Counted from the first letter of the stretch, positions 28,438-38,265 are shown. The stretch: DNA of 64,000 nt from Verrucomicrobiota bacterium (GCA_020630975.1 JAHDID010000022.1:28818-92817), one strand, 5' to 3'. Numbers and translations are program-made. Notes: generated from the sequence alone by a model not told the origin.

Positions 28438-31347
28438 TCACCCCCCGCCCGGCTGGTCCCACAGCCGATAGGGATCGCCATACTGCTTCATCTTCTGCAG
28501 TAGCAGCGCTTCCATCTCCTTTAACTTCTCTGCATGCTTGGGATCTGCCGCTAAGTTGCGCTGATTAGCCTTCGGCTTATTGCCCGTGAGCGAGGCGATA
28601 GCTTCCGCTTGGTGTTGGTCGAGAAACTCGTGAGGATTGTCTTTCAGATTAAACAACTGCGTCTCACGCACCTCGCCATCGAGTACATCGTATTTGATCA
28701 GCTTCCAGTCGCCTTTGCGGACCGCGCGCATACCGGGCTTGGTGCCGCCGCAGTAGACGCCATAGGTGATCTGGCGAATTTGCTTGGTACGGCCTTCGAG
28801 CACCCGGCGAAAGCTATGACTCTCGACTGATGATGGGGGCTCGATACCAGCCAGATCGCAAAGCGTTCCCATGACATCGAACAGGTAAAAGTTGCCCTGA
28901 GCCCGGCTGCCAGCTGCGATTCCCGGGCCTTTTACGATAAAAGGCACCCGCCAAGTGTGCTCGTAGAGGTTCTGCTTGCCCTGGAGGCCGTGACGCCCGA
29001 TCGCCATACCATGGTCGGCGGTGTAGATGATGTAGGTGTTGTCCATCTCACCCATATCCTCCAGCTTATCTAGCACGCGGCCGATCTGAATATCGACATT
29101 CTCACTGCAGGCATACTGCCGACCTATCTCATTGCGGATCGTCGCCTCGTCTCGCCAGCTCCAGACACCTGCTACCTTCTCTTCGTCGCGCAGGCCGGGA
29201 TGCCCGTGGTGAAAAGGGTGGGCATTCAGATAATTGATGGGCAGCGCTGGCGCCCCAGTATTGAGCGGCACAGGGTTTTCCTTATCCGTAGGATTGATGG
29301 CAGCGTATTTGTCCATGAGCTGTGGCGGCCCCGGACGAGGATCGTGAGGATGGGAAAATCCGTAATAAATCAGAAACGGATCCTCATCTTTGCTCTGCTC
29401 CCGCTCGCTCAGGTAGTCCAGCACCCGCTCCGCATGCCAGGCAGAGCCACTTTCTGCATCGGGGCCTCGCTTAGTCGCATCGTGCACCACCGTGAAGCTC
29501 TCGTTCGCCCCGCGAAAGCTATTGCCCTTTTTGCAGGTGCGCATGGTGTCGTAGCCCGCTTCATTGAATACCACCGGCAGGCTGTGATCGATCTGCTTCT
29601 GGATCTCAGGCATCATTTTATTCCCCTTATGCAGGTGTAGATTCCACAGCGTGCGGCCAGTCATCACCATATTACGAGACGGGGTGCATACCGCCCCCGA
29701 CATAGAGCCCATGTGATAGGCCCCATCGATCACCATCCCCTCAGCCGCGAGCTGCTCCAGCACCGGTGCATTCAGAGTCGAGCGCGGGTTGTAAAATTTG
29801 AAATCAAAAGGCGACTGATCATCGGCAATGATAAACAGGAAATTGGGCCTTTTCCCTCCAGCCTTCTCCGCTTTTGGCGCCGGAGCAGCAGCCTTTTGCT
29901 TGTTATTTTTCCACAGACGGATGTCGGGCACATCATTGGCAGACGCAGGTCCCTCAGTGCTACGGCCCGACTCGACGTAGTCTGTGAGCTGCTGGAGGAG
30001 GCGCTCAGCTATCTCCGGCTTGTCCGCATAGAGATTCACCGTCTCGCCGACGTCGTCACCCATATGGTAGAGCTGTGCTGGGGCCGCATCTTTGGCCGCT
30101 TCATTTTCTTTCGGGCTGGTCCAGCCACCAGATGCCTTGGCCAGAGCCAGTTTCCACGGCCCCTCTCGATAGGCGAAATGCCCCGAGATCGAGTGATGGA
30201 TGATACCTTTGCGGCTCGACTCGATAGCCTCCCCCTGCAGGGCTGGAAGAAAACTGATGCTATCCTCGCAGCTCTTGGCAGGCGGATCGACTCCCAGCAG
30301 ATCCCCTGCTGTGGCGAAAAGATCCGTCAGACAGATGAGCGCATCGCTAGTCGAGCCCGGCTCGATGTGGCCTGGCCACTTGGCTATGAAAGGCACCCGG
30401 TGACCACCCTCCCAGATATCCGCTTTGGAGCCACGGAGGTGAGCACTCACGATATGCCCCTGCTCGGCTAGACTAGAGATATCCGCCGCCTTCGAGCAGC
30501 CATTGTCGCTGGTAAAAATGATCAGCGTATCCTCAGCCATACCATTCTTGGCCAGCGCCCGCTCGATCTCGCCCACGACGTGATCGGTCTGCATCACGAA
30601 ATCTCCATAGTCCCCCAGACCACTTTTGCCCTGCCACTCTGGAGTCGGCACGATCGGCGTATGCGGCGAGCCCAGCGGCACGTAGAGAAAAAATGGCTGA
30701 TCACTACCAGCTCGCGAGTCGATATAGGCTACCGACTTCTCCGTGAGACGCGGCAGCATATTGATGACCGGATCGTGCGCGATCACCCGATCATCCTCGA
30801 TGACAGCCTCCATATTCCGCGCATGATGAAAGCCGTGGTAGTAGTCAAATCCACGGTGGATCGGGCCATCTGGGATGAGCGCCCCTACAGGTGGCGTCTT
30901 GTGATCCTTTTTGCTATACGGCTTCTGTGTCTCGGGATCGAGATAGAGAAAGTCTAGGTGCCACTTACCGACGATAGCGGTGTGATAGCCCTGCTCTTTG
31001 AGAAAGGTCCCCACAGTCGGCCGATCTTCGGCGATCAGACACGGCGCAAAGCCCTGCACTACGCCACTCTGCAGGCGCGTGCGCCAGGAGTAGCGCCCCG
31101 TCAGCACACCATAGCGAGTCGGCGTACAGACCGATGAGCCAGAGTGCGCATCGGTAAAAATCATCCCTCCCGCAGCCAGCTCATCGGTATGCGGAGTCGG
31201 TATCTTCGATGTCTCCGGCGCTAGGCACTGGATATCGCCATAGCCCAGATCATCACAGATGATGTAGACGATATTGGGTTTCTTCTCCGCGGCAGTGGTG
31301 ATCAGTGCGAGCAGGCAAACGCAAAGACAAAGGTAGATAGACTTCAT
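28438..31347 (-). CDS. Tandem (two-domain) sulfatase
   Basis: A 969-residue protein with two complete type I sulfatase domains. The signal peptide covers residues 1-20. Domain 1 (about 23-465): metal Asp pair in IICDDLGYGD, formylglycine site Cys74 in SVCTPTRYGVLTGR. After a Lys/Ala linker, domain 2 (about 497-960): IIADDQSPFD, Cys554 in AVCTPSRNMVMTGR, TADHGMAIGRHG and HTWRVPF. Both Cys sites fit the Cys-type consensus for the formylglycine-generating enzyme, so both sites may be active. Single-domain sulfatases are the norm. Likely work: desulfation of algal polysaccharide in the periplasm. Confidence 0.92.
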   Translation of the reverse strand: MKSIYLCLCVCLLALITTAAEKKPNIVYIICDDLGYGDIQCLAPETSKIPTPHTDELAAGGMIFTDAHSGSSVCTPTRYGVLTGRYSWRTRLQSGVVQGFAPCLIAEDRPTVGTFLKEQGYHTAIVGKWHLDFLYLDPETQKPYSKKDHKTPPVGALIPDGPIHRGFDYYHGFHHARNMEAVIEDDRVIAHDPVINMLPRLTEKSVAYIDSRAGSDQPFFLYVPLGSPHTPIVPTPEWQGKSGLGDYGDFVMQTDHVVGEIERALAKNGMAEDTLIIFTSDNGCSKAADISSLAEQGHIVSAHLRGSKADIWEGGHRVPFIAKWPGHIEPGSTSDALICLTDLFATAGDLLGVDPPAKSCEDSISFLPALQGEAIESSRKGIIHHSISGHFAYREGPWKLALAKASGGWTSPKENEAAKDAAPAQLYHMGDDVGETVNLYADKPEIAERLLQQLTDYVESGRSTEGPASANDVPDIRLWKNNKQKAAAPAPKAEKAGGKRPNFLFIIADDQSPFDFKFYNPRSTLNAPVLEQLAAEGMVIDGAYHMGSMSGAVCTPSRNMVMTGRTLWNLHLHKGNKMMPEIQKQIDHSLPVVFNEAGYDTMRTCKKGNSFRGANESFTVVHDATKRGPDAESGSAWHAERVLDYLSEREQSKDEDPFLIYYGFSHPHDPRPGPPQLMDKYAAINPTDKENPVPLNTGAPALPINYLNAHPFHHGHPGLRDEEKVAGVWSWRDEATIRNEIGRQYACSENVDIQIGRVLDKLEDMGEMDNTYIIYTADHGMAIGRHGLQGKQNLYEHTWRVPFIVKGPGIAAGSRAQGNFYLFDVMGTLCDLAGIEPPSSVESHSFRRVLEGRTKQIRQITYGVYCGGTKPGMRAVRKGDWKLIKYDVLDGEVRETQLFNLKDNPHEFLDQHQAEAIASLTGNKPKANQRNLAADPKHAEKLKEMEALLLQKMKQYGDPYRLWDQPGGG

Positions 31348-31377
31348 GGTAAAGATCGAACAGCGATAGCGACCCGA

Positions 31378-31413
31378 TTCAATAGGGTACAGAAAATCCT
31401 CAATAGGGTACAG
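31378..31413 (+). repeat. Tandem motif CAATAGGGTACA, copy B
   Basis: Exact copies at 31380-31391 and 31401-31412, 21 bp apart, lie 33 bp upstream of the double-sulfatase ATG. Here the motif points away from the gene, opposite to copy A relative to its gene. Confidence 0.8.
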
Positions 31414-31437
31414 TCGCGATCGTGTAAAAAAATGCCG

Positions 31438-32244
31438 CTACTCGTCCGCCCCCTCATCCGCCATCTTCATCTCTGGCAGGCCATTCACGGTTATATTTTT
31501 CGCCGCAGGCACACACAGCAGATTGATCGACACGATACGATCAAAGACATTCTCCTCGTTCTGCTTGTGGTTATCGGGATTGTACAGCGGCGGATGGTGA
31601 GCATACATCCGATAGCCCAGAGAGACCAGATATCGACACAGGCTCACCGATTTTTCCTTCCGATCGTTCTCCACATACAGCGTCGGCAGGTGCTTTTTGA
31701 TCGTCTCCTCGCCACCACGTAGCGCGACTTCCTCCATACCCTCGACATCTGCTTTGATGAAATGACAAGCCGGCAACTCGAGCGAATCAATAGTCACCAC
31801 CGGCACTTCGGTCCCCTGCTCAAAGCCGCCGAGAGCCAAGCCTCCGAAGTTATTATTAGCCTGTGGATCGAGCTCTGGGACGGTCAGAGAGCCAGGCTGA
31901 TCTCCTGCGGCCGCATAGTGGGTGTGCACATTGGTCAGTTGATTGAGCGCGATATTCGCACACAGCGTCTGAAACACCAGACGCTGCGGCTCGAATGCAT
32001 GCACCCTCCCTCGCGGCCCCACCCGCCTAGCTATAGGCACCGTGTGAGCCCCGATGTTGGCCCCCACTTCGATCGCCACCATCCCCGGCTGCAGGATCGA
32101 CTCAAATATCAGGCTCTCGAATGATGAAAACTCCCCGTACAGCTCCATCGATTTGCCGATATACTGATCGTTCTCATTGTAGAGCATACGTCCATAGCGA
32201 GCATCGGTGAGCTGATTAAAATCGGGGAAATCGGGGTCGGCCAT
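31438..32244 (-). CDS. FkbM-family methyltransferase
   Basis: A 268-residue SAM-dependent methyltransferase of the FkbM type. Motif I reads AIEVGANIGAHTVP, then VHAFEPQRLVFQTL, VPVVTIDSL and FIKADVEGMEEVALRGG, the usual FkbM order. Members O-methylate sugars in glycans or natural products. The position beside the sulfatase gene suggests polysaccharide work, but this is only context. No signal peptide is seen. Confidence 0.88.
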   Translation of the reverse strand: MADPDFPDFNQLTDARYGRMLYNENDQYIGKSMELYGEFSSFESLIFESILQPGMVAIEVGANIGAHTVPIARRVGPRGRVHAFEPQRLVFQTLCANIALNQLTNVHTHYAAAGDQPGSLTVPELDPQANNNFGGLALGGFEQGTEVPVVTIDSLELPACHFIKADVEGMEEVALRGGEETIKKHLPTLYVENDRKEKSVSLCRYLVSLGYRMYAHHPPLYNPDNHKQNEENVFDRIVSINLLCVPAAKNITVNGLPEMKMADEGADE

Positions 32245-32347
32245 GAAATCGACAATTCATTCAGATAGAAGGAAAATCAACATCCATAAACTTAATGGTT
32301 TTTATGGCGATCTGATCATTCTTGGTAAATACTGCCGGTGAGATCTC

Positions 32348-33955
32348 ATGCAGCGCCGTCATTTCCTCTCACTATCCCTCGGTTCGTCATTCCCCATCGT
32401 GGCCTCATCTGCCGATGAAGCAGCTCGTGCGGCCTACGACCCACCGAGTGACGAGCAGGTCACTATATCGCTCCTACACACCACCGATCTACACGGCCAC
32501 ATCCGCCCTACGACCTCCTACGGAGGCATGACTAATGTCGGCGGCATAGCCCGCTGCATGACTCAGCTGCGCAAATGGCGAAAGTCCAGCCCCCACCACC
32601 TCACCCTAGACATCGGCGATCTCTACCAGGGCACTCACGCCTCGCTAGCCACCAAAGGCGAGCTGATGGTACAATTGCTCAATCAGTGCCAATACGATGC
32701 CTGGGTAGCGGGAAATCACGACTTCGACTGGGGCGAGGATGTCTTTCGCCGTGCGGTGGAGCTATCCGGCATGCCCGTGCTCTCGGCCAATCTACAGGCC
32801 GATGGTTTTCTAGCAGGTCACCAGAGCCACCGGGGCAGTGCCTATGCCGGTCTGCTCCCGACTATGGTGCGGGAGAAAGCTGGTATCCGGATCGGCATCA
32901 TCGGCTTGACCACACCAGGGCTCCCCTTCTGGCTAAATCCCAGCCAGCTCGGCTCCATCGCCACCATCGCCCCTCTAGTAGCACTCGAGCAAAGCATCGC
33001 CCAGCTTTATTCACAGGATGTACATAGCATCGTACTAGCTGGCCACATGGGCCTAAAACGCGGCGACGGCGACGACTATGCCAACCAGGTAAATCGCCTT
33101 CTGCAGGCCTTTCCCGAGATCGATGTCTACATCGGCGGGCACACTCATCGCGACCGGCCATCGACAGTGATCGGACACACTCTCTTCACCCAGGCGGGCT
33201 ATCACGGTATCTGGGCAGGCCGAGTGGATCTGACCTTTCGCGCCGATGATAAAAGACTGATCCGACGCGATGCCGAGACCCTACTGATGGACGACCGCAT
33301 CGATGAAGATCCGATGGTACTAGCCACCGCCAAGGAGGCCCTCGATCTCTCTGATAGCGAGATGAACAAGCCCATGGGCAAGCTAGCACTAGACCTGAAA
33401 GAAGGACGCTACGGCGACGTGGGCCCCGACTCCCAGTCTCTGATCTGCGCTGGCATCCGGCATGCGCTGGGCAAGCGAGGCGAGAAGATAGACGGCGTGC
33501 TACACGGCTCGTTTTCCGACGATACCATCTCGGCAGGCCAAAAGACTCTGGCCGACCTGTGGGAGATCATCCCCTACGAAAATCGCATCGTCAGCGCCGA
33601 CATCACCGGCGAGCAGCTCATGGCCATCATCAAAGAGGCGTTCAATAGCGGCTTTGGCAAAAAACTATTCGGGTTCCACGTCGAGTCCCGCTGGGATGGC
33701 TTAAAACGCGAACGCGAGATCTCACAGATACGCCGTGCCGACGGCAAGCCCATCGATCGTTCCACCACTTATCGCATCGCATTCAATTCCTACGACGCGC
33801 AGTCTGGCGGGCGAAAGCTGATGGTCCTCCGCGATGTATTGCTGAAGTTTTCCAGTAATACAGTCTACCACCCCATCGACACGCGAGCCGCACTGGCAGA
33901 CTGGTTTCTCGATCAGGGCGAGATCACCGCCGAGCATCTTCAGGCAGCTCGATAG
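32348..33955 (+). CDS. Exported 5'-nucleotidase / 2',3'-cyclic phosphodiesterase family
   Basis: A 535-residue UshA-type metallophosphoesterase. MQRRHFLSLSLGSS looks like a Tat signal with a twin Arg, fitting a folded metalloenzyme. Metal motifs in order: LLHTTDLHGH, DIGDLYQGT, GNHDFDWGED, AGHMG and GGHTHRDRP. The C-terminal substrate domain (about 340-520) includes DTISAGQKTLADLW and YRIAFNSYDAQSGGRK. It would free phosphate and nucleosides outside the inner membrane. It is divergent from the FkbM gene across about 100 bp. Confidence 0.9.
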   Translation: MQRRHFLSLSLGSSFPIVASSADEAARAAYDPPSDEQVTISLLHTTDLHGHIRPTTSYGGMTNVGGIARCMTQLRKWRKSSPHHLTLDIGDLYQGTHASLATKGELMVQLLNQCQYDAWVAGNHDFDWGEDVFRRAVELSGMPVLSANLQADGFLAGHQSHRGSAYAGLLPTMVREKAGIRIGIIGLTTPGLPFWLNPSQLGSIATIAPLVALEQSIAQLYSQDVHSIVLAGHMGLKRGDGDDYANQVNRLLQAFPEIDVYIGGHTHRDRPSTVIGHTLFTQAGYHGIWAGRVDLTFRADDKRLIRRDAETLLMDDRIDEDPMVLATAKEALDLSDSEMNKPMGKLALDLKEGRYGDVGPDSQSLICAGIRHALGKRGEKIDGVLHGSFSDDTISAGQKTLADLWEIIPYENRIVSADITGEQLMAIIKEAFNSGFGKKLFGFHVESRWDGLKREREISQIRRADGKPIDRSTTYRIAFNSYDAQSGGRKLMVLRDVLLKFSSNTVYHPIDTRAALADWFLDQGEITAEHLQAAR

Positions 33956-33996
33956 GCGTGCCGCCACTACCAAGAGCGGAAATAGTTAGGAACAAT

Positions 33997-34974
33997 CTAG
34001 TACGTTACAGTTATTTCCACACGACGATCGTTACGGTCTAGCCCCTGAGAGCCTAATGATAGAGATGACGAGCTAGGCGTGACTGAGCCTCCTTGCTCGA
34101 TGGCATCCTCGCTGACGCCTTGACCGATTAGGTTCTCGACCACTTTGGCCGCTCTCAGCTCACTCAGAGCCTGATTAATCGATCTATCGCCTTGAGAATC
34201 TAGGACTCCGGATATAGACAGCTTGGGCTCTGTGTCGGACAAACCAAAGGCCTCTGCCACCTCATTGAGCACACACTGATTCTTCGGGCTGATCCACAAG
34301 CTACCAGGAGCGAAGTGGATGAGAAAAGTCTTTGAGCTGCCTGCCTGCTCCTGCTCCGCTATGGGCTCTGATGCTGTAGCTGGCGATAAAGCCACTGGTA
34401 TCTCCTGCTGCTGCATGACGGGCTGCTCAGCTATGACTGCTGAGTTTAAAGCTACCGCCGCGGCTAGATCCGCTTTTTCTTCTGATTCCACAACGGCTGA
34501 CTCTTCGACACACTGGTCACAAAGATCTAGCTCCTCACCTGTCACATCGTGCGAGACCGGAATAGACTCTCCCGACCTGTCTCGGGCCTGTCCCTGGCAA
34601 CCGTCATCAAAGGACTCACGTTTCGATAAATCATCGATCGATACAGAAGACAGCGCGACAGGCACTTCATCCGCCTGAACCAGCCGAGCCGAATCCGCAC
34701 CATTGGCTGCAAGAGAGCTCATCTCAGGCAGGTATGACCTCACTCGAGAAGGTACCACCTCACAATGAATCGCGTCATACTCGGTGGCTCGACTCATCAA
34801 TACGGAAGAATCAAATCCGGCCTCTTTGTCCAGATCTATCGGCTCGCACTCCAGCTCCGGATGCTGAGCTCCATAGGTTTTGACCGTTATCTTTCCCGGG
34901 CGGATCAGTTGAGCTTGGGCACAGATCGAGCCTAAGATGGCACTCACTGCCAAAGTAATTGTGATGTGTTTCAT
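33997..34974 (-). CDS. Exported protein with OmpA-like C-terminus
   Basis: A 325-residue protein with a signal peptide (MKHITITLAVSAILGSICAQA). The middle is low complexity, acidic and rich in Ser and Val. The last 110 residues resemble an OmpA peptidoglycan-binding domain (ISGVLDSQGDRSINQALSEL, then RAAKVVENL, DRRVEITV), although the usual TD...G spelling is altered to SGVLDSQGD. It probably tethers something to the wall. An AT-rich palindrome lies upstream. Confidence 0.7.
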   Translation of the reverse strand: MKHITITLAVSAILGSICAQAQLIRPGKITVKTYGAQHPELECEPIDLDKEAGFDSSVLMSRATEYDAIHCEVVPSRVRSYLPEMSSLAANGADSARLVQADEVPVALSSVSIDDLSKRESFDDGCQGQARDRSGESIPVSHDVTGEELDLCDQCVEESAVVESEEKADLAAAVALNSAVIAEQPVMQQQEIPVALSPATASEPIAEQEQAGSSKTFLIHFAPGSLWISPKNQCVLNEVAEAFGLSDTEPKLSISGVLDSQGDRSINQALSELRAAKVVENLIGQGVSEDAIEQGGSVTPSSSSLSLGSQGLDRNDRRVEITVTY

Positions 34975-35007
34975 GTGTGTGCGATGGAAATACCTTAATA
35001 ATATTTA

Positions 35008-35028
35008 TTATAAATATAATATTTATAA
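35008..35028. promoter_or_regulatory. 21-bp AT-only palindrome upstream of the OmpA-like gene
   Basis: TTATAAATAT and ATATTTATAA flank a central A, a perfect odd palindrome made only of A and T, ending 33 bp before the start codon at 34974. It overlaps the place where a -10/-35 region is expected and may act as an operator or easily melted promoter. Confidence 0.4.
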
Positions 35029-35189
35029 AACATTCCTTCAACACCTATTTCAGACCACACGCGAACTCCACCACTGTTCCAAGCCCGCCGTGAGGATGGC
35101 AACAGCCAAGGTGCGCGAAGATCTTCCTGAAGCCACCGCAGCAAGTCGGAGTCGATTTTAGTATGATAAATACCGGCTAGACGAGAGCG

Positions 35190-36029
35190 CTATCTCACCG
35201 CCTGAACCGCCTCTGCCATGCGGAGAGCATGCAGATTCTCCCGTACCTCGTGTACACGATGCAGCGCCACACCACTCTCTGCTGCCAGCGCCGTGATCGC
35301 TACGGTCGGCCAAGAGCGATCTTCCATCGACTCAGAATCTAGGACTTTGCCAATAAAAGACTTTCGCGACACGCCTAGCAGTAGAGGCCGCCCTACTGCC
35401 GACAGCCTCTGCAGCTCTCTGATGAGCACTAGATTATCTTCCAGCCGCTTACCAAAGCCGATCCCAGGATCAAAAGCGATCGCATCGGCAGAGATCCCAG
35501 CTGTCAGCAGCCGATCTAGCTGGGCTGAGAAAAAGGCCTCCACCTCAGCCACCACATCGCTGTACTCCGGGGCCAGCTGCATGGTCTGTGGCGTGCCTTG
35601 CATATGCATGCACACTAGCCCAGCTCCTGTCTGAGCTGCGACTGCCACCATATCGGGGTCGCTGAAGCCTGTGACATCATTGATCACACTCGCACCCGCC
35701 GCCACAGCAGCCTCAGCCACGGCTGCTTTTGAGGTATCGATCGAGAGGCACACTGCGGGATACTCGTCAGAGAGCGACTGGACCACCGGTATCGTTCGCT
35801 CTAGCTCTTCGCACTCAGATACCACCTCTGCTCCGGGGCGAGTCGACTCACCACCGATATCGATGATAGCAGCCCCCTCGGCTATCATTTGAGCAGCTCG
35901 AGCGTGAGCTGCCGCCTTCGTATCATACTCTCCCCCATCGGAGAAAGAGTCCGGGGTCACGTTTAAGATCCCCATGATCTCTCCTCGACTAGAGAGATCA
36001 AACCTGTGGGAACCGCACCGCCAGATCAT
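35190..36029 (-). CDS. folP: Dihydropteroate synthase
   Basis: A 279-residue TIM-barrel enzyme of folate synthesis that joins p-aminobenzoate and the pterin diphosphate. Visible family blocks: GILNVTPDSFSDGG, IDIGGESTRPGA, SIDTSKAAVA, INDVTGF, CMHMQGTPQTMQ, DPGIGFGKRLEDN and GVSRKSFIG. Full length. It is last in a row with fabV and an L,D-transpeptidase gene, with a 40-bp gap before it. Confidence 0.96.
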   Translation of the reverse strand: MIWRCGSHRFDLSSRGEIMGILNVTPDSFSDGGEYDTKAAAHARAAQMIAEGAAIIDIGGESTRPGAEVVSECEELERTIPVVQSLSDEYPAVCLSIDTSKAAVAEAAVAAGASVINDVTGFSDPDMVAVAAQTGAGLVCMHMQGTPQTMQLAPEYSDVVAEVEAFFSAQLDRLLTAGISADAIAFDPGIGFGKRLEDNLVLIRELQRLSAVGRPLLLGVSRKSFIGKVLDSESMEDRSWPTVAITALAAESGVALHRVHEVRENLHALRMAEAVQAVR

Positions 36030-36069
36030 CTGGGAATGGCAACCGCGACCAGAAAAGAAACCCTATGAC

Positions 36070-36606
36070 TTAACCACCACTCCAGCTGCTGTAGACGCTG
36101 ACTCTAGTGCCGTAAGCCGTGTTGTCGTAGATCAGCTTGGCCATATCGGACGGCAAGCGGATACACCCAGCAGACGCAGGATAGCCTGGCAGATAGCCAG
36201 CGTGCAGACCAAAGACACTGCCACTCAGGCGCATCCAGTGAGGCATAGCCACATTATAGATCGTAGAAATCTTTCCCGAACGAACCCGCTCTGTGATCTT
36301 AAAGGATCCACGCGGTGTGTATTTGCCAGGACGAGCTGTGGAGCAAGGAGTCGTGACCGCGATCTTTCCATTCACGAGGAGGAAAGCCTTCTGATCGGCG
36401 ATGTCCACCACTACGCGAGTGTTATATTTGGTGCTTTTGGCAAGCACAGCATGATTGATCTTACCGCTAGGCTTGTACTTCTTCTTGCTACCACCATTGG
36501 TGGAAGAAAGAGCCTCCTGAGTGACACAAGAGGTGAAGAAAACAGCCGCACCTATGCAGAGCGAACAGACGACGAATAATCGAGCTAGATGATTGAGTGG
36601 CTTCAT
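36070..36606 (-). CDS. L,D-transpeptidase (YkuD) lipoprotein
   Basis: A 178-residue lipoprotein (lipobox FFTSC, Cys27) with a YkuD domain. The catalytic block is HAGYLPGYPASAGCIRLP, with nucleophile Cys and the upstream His. It would form 3-3 crosslinks in peptidoglycan or attach proteins to it. A basic linker (SKKKYKPSGK) separates anchor and domain. It follows fabV by 66 bp. Confidence 0.92.
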   Translation of the reverse strand: MKPLNHLARLFVVCSLCIGAAVFFTSCVTQEALSSTNGGSKKKYKPSGKINHAVLAKSTKYNTRVVVDIADQKAFLLVNGKIAVTTPCSTARPGKYTPRGSFKITERVRSGKISTIYNVAMPHWMRLSGSVFGLHAGYLPGYPASAGCIRLPSDMAKLIYDNTAYGTRVSVYSSWSGG

Positions 36607-36672
36607 ATGGTCAGTATGGCGATGTAGGCTATCCTTTAACTTAGATAAATCTTCAACTTTTTTTAACTTTTT

Positions 36673-37860
36673 TCAGGACTGGCTCGGGAGATTTTTTTCA
36701 GTCACCGACTCGGCGGAGTAATCGACCCCATCGAGACCGAAGCCGAATAGTTTCAAAAATTCCGAGCGATATCCATCAAAATCGGAGATCGTTTGCAAAT
36801 TTTCGCTATCCACCTTCTCCCATAGCTCGGCTACAGCAGATTGGATGCCAGGCTCCATCTCCCAGTCATCGATGCGGATGCGCTGTTTGTCATCCAGCTG
36901 AGGGCCATCGGCAGCACACAGGTGATCGGCAAAGAGACGCTGGATCTGCTCGATGCAGCCCTCGTGATTCCCCTCCTCCTTCATCACCTTGTAGAGTAGA
37001 GAGATATACAGAGGCACTACCGGTATCGCGGAGCTGGCCTGAGTGACGAGAGCTTTGTTCACCGAGACATAGGCAGAGTCCGCTCCATACTTCTCATTGA
37101 GCGCCGCAGCGGTGGTCTCGACATCTTCTTTAGCCTTACCGATCGTGCCATTGGTGTAGATCGGGTGTGTCAGCTCAGGGCCGATATACGAGTAAGCCAC
37201 AGTGGTAAATCCATCGGCCAGCACACCTGCCTCGCCAAGCGCATCGATCCACATCTGCCAGTCCTCGCCACCCATCACCATACGAGTGTTCTCGATTTCC
37301 TCCTCCACAGCAGGCTCGATCGAGACGCTAGTCACCTCCGCCGTATCGGTATTCAGCGTTTTCTGGCTGTATGATTGGCCAATTGGCTTGAGCACAGATT
37401 TAAAAACTTCACCACTATCAGGGTGAGTCCTACGAGGCGATGCCAGGCTATATACGATGGTATCCACCTTGCCCCAGTCTGCTTTGATCGTATCGACGAC
37501 TTGCTGCTTCAGCTCATTGGAAAAAGCATCACCATTGAAACTTTTGGCATAGAGCCCAGCCTCATTAGCCAGCTCCTCGAAGGCGACCGAGTTGTACCAG
37601 CCAGCACTGCCAGGCTTTCTCTCCGTGCCAGGCTTCTCAAAAAACACGCCTATGGTCGGACTCTGTGCCGCAAATGCCGGCACGATACGAGACGCGAGGC
37701 CATAGCCCGTAGAGGATCCGATCACGAGCACGTTACCAGGGTTTTTGGCGAAACCACCCTTCTCGCTGACGTATCCAGCCTGATCGCTGACGTTTTGCTT
37801 ACAACCTGCGGGATGAGATGTGGTGCAGATGAATCCTCGGATTTTGGGCTCGATTACCAT
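36673..37860 (-). CDS. fabV: FabV-type enoyl-ACP reductase
   Basis: A 395-residue trans-2-enoyl-ACP/CoA reductase of the FabV family, the last step of each fatty-acid elongation round. The NADH site is VLVIGSSTGYGLASR; the Tyr-x8-Lys catalytic pair lies in the block YTNGTIGKAK and the preceding SYIGPELTHPI. The N-terminus MVIEPKIRGFICTTSHP is characteristic. FabV enzymes are known for low sensitivity to triclosan. Confidence 0.95.
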   Translation of the reverse strand: MVIEPKIRGFICTTSHPAGCKQNVSDQAGYVSEKGGFAKNPGNVLVIGSSTGYGLASRIVPAFAAQSPTIGVFFEKPGTERKPGSAGWYNSVAFEELANEAGLYAKSFNGDAFSNELKQQVVDTIKADWGKVDTIVYSLASPRRTHPDSGEVFKSVLKPIGQSYSQKTLNTDTAEVTSVSIEPAVEEEIENTRMVMGGEDWQMWIDALGEAGVLADGFTTVAYSYIGPELTHPIYTNGTIGKAKEDVETTAAALNEKYGADSAYVSVNKALVTQASSAIPVVPLYISLLYKVMKEEGNHEGCIEQIQRLFADHLCAADGPQLDDKQRIRIDDWEMEPGIQSAVAELWEKVDSENLQTISDFDGYRSEFLKLFGFGLDGVDYSAESVTEKNLPSQS

Positions 37861-37977
37861 GATTTTGTGACGCTATTTTGTAGCGCCACCAGAGCCGCGA
37901 TTGCCCCATTGGTCAATCCGAAATCCAGCCTAACACTCACCCAAACCCCGTAGCTGCATGCCGCTGAGCCGGATGAG

Positions 37978-38265
37978 TTAAGCCTTTTGCATCGAGGCCT
38001 TTAGCTGATAGCTCTGCAGCTGCTGCACGTAAAATTCCGCCTTCTCCTTGGCACCCGACCAGACGACAGATTTCCCAGAGTTATGCACCTCCAGCATCAA
38101 CTTCTCAGACATCTGCTGGTCGTAGCCAAAAATCCGCTTAAACACCAGTGTCACAAAGCTCATTAGGTTCACCGGATCGTCGAAGACCAGCACATTCCAG
38201 GTGGTTTCCAGGTCTGTGACTGTCTTTTCCTCTGGCAGGACGATTTCGTCGATGTCGATTGGCAT
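37978..38265 (-). CDS. clpS: ClpS adaptor for ClpAP
   Basis: A 95-residue protein matching ClpS. WNVLVFDDPVNLMSFVT holds the Asn-Asp pocket that binds N-degron substrates, and VFKRIFGYD and EVHNSGKSVVWSGAKEKAE follow. It delivers N-end-rule proteins to ClpA. No clpA is next to it. Confidence 0.93.
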   Translation of the reverse strand: MPIDIDEIVLPEEKTVTDLETTWNVLVFDDPVNLMSFVTLVFKRIFGYDQQMSEKLMLEVHNSGKSVVWSGAKEKAEFYVQQLQSYQLKASMQKA

